Below, one piece after another: positions 8,240-15,465 of a DNA stretch of 15,465 bases. Under the pieces are notes generated by a model, which saw only the letters and a list, made by a program, of their open reading frames with translations, made no database searches and was not told the origin of the DNA. Positions within the stretch are counted from its first letter, which is position 1; every line of letters starts with the position of its first letter. Origin of the DNA: Smittium mucronatum (taxonomy: Eukaryota > Kickxellomycota > Harpellomycetes > Harpellales > Legeriomycetaceae); the NCBI GenBank assembly GCA_001953115.1, contig LSSL01000574.1, positions 1 to 15,465 of the forward strand, read 5' to 3'. The position numbers were made by a program, and so were the translations under genes.

Positions 8240-9337
8240 CCTTTATTTACCTACTCTAAATAGCTTTTCTTTGGATCGAGCTTATTTTTTTTACTGTTTC
8301 TTTGGATATAGAGTAATTTTTTTTATGTTTTTTTTTTAAACTGATATTTTAATAAAAAGTTCGGTTCTTTAAAATGAATCTAGTTTACAATTTTCGAGTT
8401 CGCTTCTTTATTCATCTATATATTTTGAAATTTGGTTTTGTTTTGGTTTCGTAAAATGAAAAAGATAAAATTGGATGGATGGATGTTTGTATGACTGGTG
8501 TATCTGCGTTTTATTCTTTGCCTTTTATACCTAAGCATGAATTTTTTTTTTTTTTTATTTCGTTTTTCTGTAGAAACAATTTTTAGAATTTTTTTTTTTT
8601 TTTGTATTTCAGTTATTTTAAACTCTGCAAATATAATATGGATATATAATACTGCATATGATATGCAGCTGAAAGATTTGATATTGGTCAGTTTAATATT
8701 TATACATTTCAAGGTTTATAAAATCATCTGATTTTTTTTTCTTTTATTTTACTTTTCTGATTTTTATAAATATTTTAATATGCATTTTATTAATCGAATG
8801 TTCATTTTTTTATAATTATAAACCTTATTTGTCGACTTTTCTGCTAAAAAACATAAAATAATACTAAATTCCATCAAAGAAATATAATTGGATACTTTGT
8901 ATTTTCTTCACACTCTGCAACAGATTAGATTGGACTAAATATAGTTAGATACATGCAGTTATTTTCAAACTGAACTAACCTGTTAAATTCTAATATTTTA
9001 AAAATAATAAAAAATCCCCATAGTGAATTGTGGTGATAAAATTTCTCTCCTCTCGTCCACACTTTCTAGGTGATTAAAATGTTTAACGTATTTAACATTC
9101 AGTAATTCAAAGTATCTATGCAAAATTAGATAAATTTGGTAAATTCTATTAATTTCGGTTATATAACGCGTATATATTTAATCTTTATGGATTTATAATA
9201 TTGTTTTGGCTACATCTGTTTTGACGTAACCCGTTTCTGATAATCTTTAGTTTGGTTGCATCACCTTGGATACTATATTTGGTAAATTTTGTTATTTTGA
9301 CATAAAAGAACAGCTAAAACATGCTTTAAGCGTATAA
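8240..9337. other. About 1.1 kb of AT-rich DNA, no gene recognised
   Basis: T-runs of 8-14 bases recur (8283-8340, 8541-8556, 8590-8603). A short (atgg)n patch lies at 8472-8483. Open frames on both strands here come from T/A runs (poly-F and poly-K) and are not accepted. Confidence 0.4.
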
Positions 9338-9929
9338 TTTTCTCTTGAAATCATAGAATTCACTATAAAAAATTATGTATTGGAGTAAATATATCAGGGC
9401 AGATTTATCCAGAAAATACCAAAAAAGAGATATTACAACTTGAATCATAAACCAACATGGCTCTATGGCAAGTGAAGCAAGATAAAAAAACTGATATATC
9501 CTTATATTGAAAAAAAAAAATGGGAGAGAGTAGATAATAAACGTGTTAAACCTTCCATACAATCAATAAATCTATCATAAAAGCTCTAAATTTTCCCATT
9601 TCAAGAATCGGAACATTTATTTTTAAAAAATTCGAGAAAAAAAAATAGAATCAAGATTTGATGAGGAACTGAAGGAAATTAGTAGCCAAGAAATGAAACT
9701 ACCACTATTATATAAGAAAATTATAAAAATCATATATAAAAAGAATAAACCCCTTGATACCCCAAATAACAATATAATACCGAATTTATTTAACTTTAAA
9801 AGCTTGGAAAGCCTCCCGAAAATATAGAACCCCAAAACTCAAAATATTAAAGAAGAAGGGATTTTATGAAATTTATTCAAAGATCGTGTAAAGAAGGTAC
9901 TAAGTCACCATATCTTCTTATCAAAGTAA
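9338..9929 (+). pseudogene. Decayed plus-strand coding relic between the two membrane-protein paralogues
   Basis: Two frames read in coding-like fashion but with stops. The first, 9338-9580, has internal TAA 9386 and TGA 9473 and includes KKRYYNLNHKPTWLYGK and EKKKWERVDNKRVKPS. The second, 9627-9929, is open for 66 codons to TAG 9825 and continues past TGA 9867; it includes RFDEELKEISSQEMKLPLLY and DTPNNNIIPNLFNFKSLES. An offset between them implies at least one indel. No family is recognised. The content is consistent with an old mobile-element ORF or a pseudogene. AT-rich composition inflates apparent Lys/Asn/Ile coding, so part of this may be chance. Confidence 0.35.
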
Positions 9930-9965
9930 AGTAATCGGAGAAAGGGGAGGGGGTGAGTAAAGCTA

Positions 9966-10235
9966 TCACACCTCTTCACTTAAATCATCAGGGAACTTGC
10001 TGTTTAGGAACCTGCTAATATTTTTTGACGACTTATAAACAAGAACTACATAGACCATAAAGACGATATTGCTTATAACGAATGCTAATAGAGATAAAAA
10101 ATTGAGGATGGAGCCTGGAGTCAGAGACGAAAGAATTACTAATAAAAAGGAAAAAACAAATGAAATAAAGTACGAAGCCACTAGAATAAACATTCTATTC
10201 TCAAAAAGAGAGAAAAGTTGTGAAGTAGCGCCCAT
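9966..10235 (-). CDS. Small two-helix membrane protein, paralogue B
   Basis: Complete 89-codon ORF, ATG 10235-10233 to TGA. The architecture matches paralogue A: polar N-terminus (MGATSQLFSLFENR), helix 1 at about 15-38, turn TPGS at 39-42, helix 2 at about 43-67, and a basic tail YKSSKNISRFLNSKFPDD. ExR at 12-14, LVYKS at 65-69, IxR at 73-75 and KFxD at 80-83 all fall at a constant offset of five residues from paralogue A, so the 72-residue core aligns without gaps although the helices themselves have diverged. Conservation is concentrated in the tail after helix 2, which suggests that this cytosolic or lumenal end carries the function. No known family is recognised. Confidence 0.7.
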   Translation of the reverse strand: MGATSQLFSLFENRMFILVASYFISFVFSFLLVILSSLTPGSILNFLSLLAFVISNIVFMVYVVLVYKSSKNISRFLNSKFPDDLSEEV

Positions 10236-10468
10236 TTTTTCTCTTCAAAAAGTAAAAGATTGTTGTTTATTGTTGAATGAACTTTTAGTTCGTTAGGTTG
10301 GTGTGAATATAGGCAATATTGCAACAAGTTGGGTGAATTATAAGTCCCTCCAGTTGAGAATTTCTTTAGAAATAAAAAGAATTAAAGCCAAGAAATAGAA
10401 AAAAAAAACTAATAATTTCTCTTTAGAGGAAAATCATATTTGATTTATACTTTTTGTTTCACTTAAAA
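10236..10468. other. Upstream region of paralogue B
   Basis: AT-rich presumed promoter region of the minus-strand gene. An A8 run near 10399 is present; no defined element is seen. Confidence 0.3.
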
Positions 10469-10732
10469 TCAGATCCCAACTATAAATCCCAGAAGTTTTA
10501 ATTGCTGATCAATTAGTTAGTGGCATATTTTTATCTGTATACCAAAATCCGGCAATTCCATTAGATGAACAGCAATAGACTTCCCAGTCACTTGAAAATG
10601 AGTACATATGAAGCTTTTCATCTTACAAAAATCAAGATTTGGTTTGGTAATCTCATCTCATCTCGTTTCACCTTCATACGTTTTAACTGGATATATTTCC
10701 CGTACCTGATCCTGATGTGAAACCTTCGCCCC
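10469..10732 (-). pseudogene. Decayed minus-strand ORF (87 codons, two internal stops)
   Basis: A single frame runs from 10732 to TGA 10471-10469. It is interrupted by TGA at 10660-10658 and TAA at 10519-10517. The three parts contain SHQDQVREIYPVKTYEGETR, then FQVTGKSIAVHLMELPDFGI, then LIDQQLKLLGFIVGI. The composition (Q, D, E, V, G, H, P) is unlike surrounding noise. The internal stops could have arisen from CGA and CAA by C-to-T change. No indel is needed. No protein family is recognised, and the left and right limits are set only by stops. Confidence 0.4.
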
Positions 10733-10810
10733 TTAACCTATCCCAAAATAATCAACACTTTTATTTATTTATTTTATAGGGAATTAATACACTAATAGTT
10801 GCTCAAAAGA

Positions 10811-10917
10811 GATCCATGCCAAAATACAATTAAATATAAGTGGCTAAAGTTTTTCCGAATTAGATCTATGCCAACATACAAATAAATATAAGTGGCTAAA
10901 ATTTGACTAAATTAGAT
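10811..10917. repeat. 52-bp tandem duplication, two copies plus start of a third
   Basis: Copies begin at 10811 (gatccatgccaaaatacaat) and 10863 (gatctatgccaacatacaaa), each running through taaatataagtggctaaa. A third start, gatcgcgttggc, lies at 10915, again 52 bases on. The copies differ at a handful of positions, so the duplication is not brand new. Confidence 0.85.
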
Positions 10918-11340
10918 CGCGTTGGCATTTCGATAATTGGGCAAACTGTTCTATTACTCGCTAATCTATTTCTTTTTTCGTTGTTATCTATGCGATACCT
11001 TTATTTTTTTTCTTAGCTGTGGTTGCCCAATCTACCGAAAATACCCTATATTCTGTAATTTAGTCACTTTTTCAATCTGGCAATAAAAGACTGCTAAATT
11101 GCCCTATGCGTCAGCTACATCTAGCCATAAACCATCGAGAAAATATCAACATACCCAACATTAATTCGGAACCTAAATGTATGGGATATACTTTTTCATT
11201 AGCAGACATTTGTCTATTAAATTTGGTTCACTATTTAAAATCTGGGATGCTGAAAGCTTTCCAGCGATTTTGTGTAAAAATCGGTGTTTTTAATCTTTTC
11301 CTGCGAATCTAAAATTTTTCTTTAATCTGGTTTTTTAATC
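10900..11340 (+). pseudogene. Glutathione-S-transferase-like relic
   Basis: The frame starting at 11106 contains MGYTFSLADICLLNLVHYLK followed by SGMLKAF at about 11178-11265. This resembles the GST C-domain signature in which a Gly and aromatic precede S/T-L-A-D-I and a helix leads to a Phe-Pro. A shift of one base after KAF gives FPAILCKNR, restoring the expected Phe-Pro, which suggests a 1-nt deletion. Upstream, the frame 10900-11016 reads GQTVLLLANLFLFSLLSMRY, which could be the degraded GQ-x-PVL..S-AI-RYL segment of the thioredoxin-fold domain at about the right distance. The N-terminal Tyr/Ser region and middle are missing. It is most likely a pseudogene. The C-domain match is moderate and the N-domain match weak. 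Confidence 0.4.
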
Positions 11341-11645
11341 TGAAATTTTCAAAAGATATCTGTATTTAGCGAGTTTTTTTGCACAAGAGAAATTTATTCT
11401 ATAACTATATAACTTCAAGTGCTATGAATATAAATAAAACTTCTCAACACTCTTAAATCGATGTTTACATCAAAAAACAGACGACTAAAATATAAGCCGC
11501 AAAACTTTACTATTTTTGTATTTTTTATTAAGATTTTTATGTTCTTTAAACATCAACTTTCCATAAAAAAATTTAAAGCTCTACAAGCCAGACATTTTTA
11601 TTTGCAGTCGAAAAAATCTTAAACTGCAAATAACCTCCACTATAA
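11341..11645. other. AT-rich spacer with one small hairpin
   Basis: No coding frame. The segment at about 11604-11633 contains tttgcagt and its reverse complement actgcaaa separated by roughly 14 bases, an 8-bp stem that may be chance. Confidence 0.4.
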
Positions 11646-12287
11646 TTTTTTTTTTTTTGTATCACGGAATTTTATTGTAAGATAACGCCATTAAAAACTA
11701 GTCTAAAAAAATACGAATAAAAAATATTATTATCCTAACTACAATAAACTCCTCTGCCGGACTACCGGCTGCGTACCTACGGGAAAAGGGTTCAATCTAC
11801 CAACCACCAAATAATACCCTGGTATTGATTCAATTAGGTGTTTGACTGAGGCCTTAACGGTTATGAATTAAGCTCTTTATCAATGAACAATAGTCCATTG
11901 AAGCTACTGAGCTCCTAGCCAGAGCCTACTTCTAACAGGATTAATAAAATTAGGCTCCTACCCAAACGTGGGTTTGATCGACATGGCTTTCCTACAAATA
12001 GCTGTTAGACGCTGATATCCGTCTGACTGTCGAACGCTGGACTTGTGCACTAGACTATGTCTCAGTTGTGCTAAACGATTGGTTCCTCCTGTTTCTAGAT
12101 GGTCCTCCTCTGGAATCGCTGTCCTCCGAATCGCTGTGCGCTATCTCCACTATTCCCAACCAAGAATAGTACAAAGCTGTGTGAAATTTTGGTCTAGTGT
12201 TTCGAAAAGTACACTACTAAGCCCCTATACTACGGCAAGGTATTTCACCCTTAGGGGAAGAAAAGCCTGCAAATGATTTTTTTTTAA
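11646..12287 (-). mobile_element. 3' part of a retroelement with poly(A) tail (GC-richer island)
   Basis: Read on the minus strand, this segment ends with AATAAAATTCCGTGATAC plus A13 (11680-11646). The same tail sits in the target-duplicated insertion at 4163-4193, so this is the 3' end of a multi-copy retroposed element. Positions about 11740-12280 are clearly richer in G+C than their flanks. A 103-codon frame (12269-11961) contains SSVLFETLDQNFTQLCTILG, EEDHLETGGTNRLAQLRHSL and SDGYQRLTAICRKAMSIKPT. It is broken by three internal TAG codons and ends at TAG 11960-11958. A second frame (about 12206-12051) carries a Ser/Asp/Arg-rich stretch (DSEDSDSRGGPSRNRR). No reverse-transcriptase motif is present, so the class is inferred from the tail only. 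Confidence 0.5.
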
Positions 12288-12289
12288 TT

Positions 12290-13400
12290 AGGAGATCATG
12301 TAAAAATTAAAAGAGCTGGTTATTAGTTAGGTAATTTACTATAATGAAAGGTTAGTAAGAAGGTTGTAAATAAAGACGGTACATAATTTTGACACTTCAA
12401 AAATAGGAAAGTATGAAAGTATGGTATTAGGGCAGTATCTAGTTGGTAATTACGAAATTAGGTCAGGTGGTTATTAGGATATAAAGACAGTATTTCAGTA
12501 GGGAAATAACCCGATAAGACAGTAAGGCAGGGGTATAGCATCGAATTAGCCAGCTAAAAAATTAGAGCAATAGGGAAGTAATTCCTCAAGACTAACCGAT
12601 ATTTGACCAATAGAAGAATTGAATTTAGTGTTTTTGCACAGTGTATTATTAGGTTATTAGGGTATAAAGATAATGGGAGAGTATATAATTAGGAAACTAA
12701 ATCCTTAGGATAGTAACTCTGCAGAAAAATTATCTTAGTGGAGAGGTAACTCAGTCGGATAGTATGAAAGTAAATAGTTGGTATTTTATGGTATTTGGAA
12801 AATAAATTTTCAAGAAAGTAGTAAAATATAACAGTAGTGCAGTAAAATTTTAGTAAAGATGGAAATTACAACAGTTGAGAGTTAGGATATATGATATTAG
12901 GGTAGTGCGGTAGTAAGACAAAAAATTGATCGGAAAATAACTCGGTAAGGTGAAAAGACAAAAACTAAATTACTTTAACCCTTTTTTTTTTTAACTCGGT
13001 ATGAATTTAATTTGGCCTTACTGTAAATATTAGGATAGTAAGGAAATAATTTTTAGTGAGATTAGAGAAATAGAATGGTGTGATATTATGATATTATGTC
13101 ACCATGTCACTATTGCAGTAATATCAAACCTTCTAGGGATATAAGATATTAGCTCGGTTAAAAATTAGGATATCAGGATATTATAATAACGTAAAAATAA
13201 CATTTTATTACAGTAGACCGTTTTTTAAGTAACTATTTAGTAAATTAAGGCTGTAAGATAATATTAAATTGGTATTTTAAGATAAAATGATACTGGGATA
13301 GCATTACTGTAAAAAAATAGCTCTGTAGGATATTAATTTGTTAGAATTGTATTCCAGTAGTCCTTTAATTAAACAACCCGATATAATATTAGAATAGAAA
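12290..13400 (+). repeat. Degenerate repeat tract with G-over-C strand bias
   Basis: About 1.1 kb built from variants of short motifs: tattagg, ggatagtaa, ggtagtaag, gtaactcgg and aaataactc. The strings ggttattaggatataaagac (12469) and ggttattagggtataaagat (12652) are near-identical at 183-bp spacing. Variants such as gatattagggtagtg and aatattaggatagtaagg continue to about 13040, and gctcggt and gctctgtagg to about 13330. The plus strand is visibly G-rich and C-poor throughout. No reading frame of use is present. It looks like an old, mutated minisatellite or satellite array next to the retroelement. Confidence 0.55.
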
Positions 13401-14503
13401 CTTAGATCGAAAAAAAAGACGTTAAGACATCAATAAAATAGGAAAATTTTATTTCAGTTCAATATAATTTTTACACAGAGGTATTAAGCCATCTATTTCT
13501 CTATTTTCGTATTGCGATTCTATATTATTTAAACAAATTTACATACAATATCAGGCTCCATGGTTTATTTATTATTTTTTACTGTTTCAATATATCTCAA
13601 AAATAATTATATTTAATAAATCTAATATTTTTTGGTATAAAAGATGTAAAAAAAAATAATAAACTTGTTTCATAATAAAATTTATTCGAACTTCTCATTA
13701 TAATTTTTAATCGCCATTTATTGCATTTCAAACTTTGCCTTGTAATTCATATATCTTATTCTTTAAATGCGTTAAGAATACATGTCTACAAATTTACACA
13801 TTTTAAAATAAGTATTAATAACATTATTTTATATAAATTTTTTATGTTTTCCTACTATTACTTTGCTATATTTTTTTTTAATTGGCTAATGTTACAAATA
13901 TAAATTTCAAATTGATCACACATAATCGGATCTACCTGAACCCAGCATCTTTCGATTGTGGAGGTGGTGCAGATGTAAAGTTTCAAATCGTATTTAAATA
14001 TTTTTACGGTTTTAATGAATATATTTAACGTCTATAAACAGTATATAGTAATTTAATATTTTTTTTACCTTTAAAATTTACAGGAATCACTGGGAAAAAT
14101 TAGCTGTTATTATTTCTTTTCAATTTACTATTATATCTTTTCCTTATTTTGCAGACATATAGAATAAAAATATTATTAAAAAAAGCAGTATATATATTTT
14201 CAGTAATCTAAAAAAATTTGTAAATAAATTTGAAAAAATCTATATTTAATAATTATGAAAATTAGATGATATGTTAATATAAAATTTTAAATCATTTACG
14301 CTAGAGCAATATGGTAATATTCATAGACGTAATTTGGGCCGATTTGATGTTATTATATATTATAAATACATTTAATAGATATTGGAAAAGATAATAAGTA
14401 GAAATGAACTGAACTGAACTGAAGAAAAAAACTTTATTATCCGAATTTTACTAATCCTATTAGCTATGTTTCAATTTATTCCATACTCATGCTTTGAATT
14501 TAT
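13401..14503. other. AT-rich region, no gene model supported
   Basis: Mostly poly(A/T)-rich. A GC-richer patch at about 13915-13995 is open on both strands for 20-30 codons. A second patch at about 14295-14365 is also open in two frames. Neither extends or shows a family motif. A (gaact)3 repeat lies at about 14404-14418. Confidence 0.35.
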
Positions 14504-14746
14504 ATGTCAAAAAAAGATTATTTTTGTAATATATTTACTCATGAATTTATAATGAGCGTATATGTTTTATTAATTAATCATTCCACAATAGTTATTTATT
14601 GGTTTCTTGGAAATTTAAAATTTGTCCAAATTCCAAGGTACGAACTATGAATATAAAAACTTACAAGACGAGTTTTTATCTAATACTTAAATAGCAGAGA
14701 TTTTAGGCATGTTTTTGAAAGAATTAACTGTTTGAAACACATCTAA
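14504..14746 (+). CDS. Possible small two-exon gene (60 aa), unrecognised
   Basis: ATG 14504 follows an in-frame TGA. The frame runs 44 codons plus 2 bases to a donor at CCAAG|GTACGA (14638). A 60-bp intron would end TAGCAG (14692-14697) after a TCTAAT branch-like site. The second exon, 14698-14746, closes in phase and ends at TAA. The product starts MSKKDYFCNIFTHEF, has a hydrophobic stretch INHSTIVIYWFLG and ends RDFRHVFERINCLKHI. The splice sites and phase are good. The coding-like second exon supports the model, but the first exon is AT-rich and no family is recognised. It could equally be a relic. Confidence 0.25.
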
Positions 14747-15013
14747 ATAAAAAATTTTAAAAAGTGAGATAATTCGATAAAGATTTGTGGAATATATTTA
14801 TCAATGTTTTTTATTCAACATTTTTTCAATTCAAAAAATATTCAAAAATTTTTATTACGGAAAAATAAGGAGTATTTAGATGGAATAAAAATTATTTCCT
14901 AAATCAAACGAAAATTTCACTTTAAAAAAATAAAAATGGTGCGACAGGGTTTACCTTTTGTGATCCAATACTGAAAATTCACTGGAAAGTTTTTTTAAAA
15001 TAAATAAATGTAA

Positions 15014-15246
15014 TATCAGAAAAAATCCAGCTTTATTTTGATTAATACCATCTTATATTCAGCTCTGACAGATTATAAACATTATGGGAGTGTTAAACTC
15101 GAAAATGAAAAATATTGTAAATTTCGCTTAGGTTTAAAAATGATGCGACATATTTTGGTACTCTGTGGACGTTTATTGATGGGATTGAGTATATTTCTGA
15201 TCGAAATGTTAAGGTGGAAGAGTTAGTTTATCTGATGTTTTTTTAA
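15014..15246 (+). pseudogene. Frameshifted coding-like segment, unrecognised
   Basis: The frame from 15014 reads LYSALTDYKHYGSVKLENEK and YCKFRLG to about 15134. A frame offset by one base continues from there as FKNDATYFGTLWTFIDG and SDRNVKVEELVYL, ending at TAA 15244-15246. Adding one T in the ttt run near 15133 would fuse both into a coherent stretch of about 77 residues. The composition (W, G, D, E, C, H) is clearly coding-like. No ATG opens it, so it would be an internal or last exon, or a relic. A short plus-strand frame upstream at 14930-15003 (GATGFTFCDPILKIHWK) might belong to the same gene. No family is recognised. Confidence 0.35.
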
Positions 15247-15465
15247 AGGGACAGTATATTTCCTAAACTAATATGAATAATTTATTTATAACAGGAGGGT
15301 TTATTTGATATTAAAAATATTCTTGAAGCAAAGCCTCTCGCCTGAAGTTGTTTTTTTTTTCTAAAAAAAATAAATTAATGCTAATTTTAACTTATTTTAA
15401 ATTAGAATGGTAATTTATTAGTTAATAAAAGATGTGTTTTCGGGAATGGGAAGATATTCAGGGAG
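15247..15465. other. Right-edge AT-rich DNA
   Basis: No gene or defined element is seen before the window ends. T10 and A8 runs occur at about 15351-15369. Confidence 0.4.

Noticed and set aside
8416..8731. Overlapping plus and minus ORFs of 77-98 codons
   Set aside because: They are driven by T-runs giving poly-F and poly-K; no motif, and both strands are equally open.
9326..9562. 78-codon minus-strand ORF considered as a third two-helix paralogue
   Set aside because: It lacks the E-x-R, LVYKS and KFxD landmarks; it is antisense to the plus-strand relic.
9623..9835. 70-codon minus-strand ORF starting MGF
   Set aside because: It is hydrophobic but without the family signature; the plus strand reads more like coding sequence.
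11740..11830. tRNA or Pol III B-box (gggttcaatctacc)
   Set aside because: No matching T-stem, anticodon arm or acceptor stem could be paired around it.
11958..12227. Reassignment of TAG to glutamine
   Set aside because: The glycosyltransferase frame ends at TAG, and only this relic has several TAGs; decay of CAG codons is simpler.
12043..12276. 77-codon plus-strand ORF in the GC-rich island
   Set aside because: All three frames are rather open because of higher GC; the poly(A) tail orients the element on the minus strand.
13915..13995. Possible tRNA or structured RNA in a GC-richer patch
   Set aside because: The ttcaaat loop lacks a complementary stem and no cloverleaf forms.
1..15465. CRISPR arrays, bacterial operons, plasmid or phage modules
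   Set aside because: No regularly spaced repeats with unique spacers and no prokaryotic gene organisation; the locus is eukaryotic.

Overview
The window reads as a piece of a small, very AT-rich eukaryotic nuclear genome, most likely a fungus and perhaps an early-diverging one. There are no bacterial operons or ribosome binding sites. The firmest gene is interrupted by three short introns (105, 135 and 66 bp) with GT..AG ends, and much of the rest is gene-poor DNA carrying poly(A)/poly(T) runs and decayed reading frames. The fungal placement is an inference from intron size and from the MAD2 sequence, not a proven identification.

Layout. Positions 1-1240 hold small open frames at the left edge and otherwise low-complexity DNA. 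A type II membrane glycosyltransferase with GT31-like motifs lies on the minus strand at 1241-2140; its true start is an internal ATG. Positions 2200-4990 are mostly non-coding. They contain two stop-interrupted minus-strand frames (2720-2854, 3292-3525) and a tiny retroposed insertion flanked by a 13-bp target duplication (4150-4206). An unrecognised minus-strand coding region, probably split by introns and frameshifted at A-runs, occupies about 5024-5669. The spindle-checkpoint gene MAD2 follows at 6012-6941 (minus): four exons, 207 aa, reconstructed here from splice sites and recognisable throughout its length.

From 7500 to 10240 there are two diverged paralogues of a small two-helix membrane protein on the minus strand (7961-8239 and 9966-10235), with a decayed plus-strand frame between them (9338-9929). 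From 10469 to 11340 there is a decayed minus-strand frame, a 52-bp tandem duplication and a glutathione-S-transferase-like relic. Positions 11646-12287 are a GC-richer island read as the 3' part of a retroelement on the minus strand. It ends in AATAAA plus poly(A) and shares its last 30 bp with the small insertion at 4163. Positions 12290-13400 are a degenerate repeat tract with strong G-over-C strand bias. The right end (14500-15250) holds plus-strand coding-like segments without a firm gene model.

The genes show no shared pathway. The window looks like a few ordinary eukaryotic genes scattered among relics of mobile and duplicated sequence.
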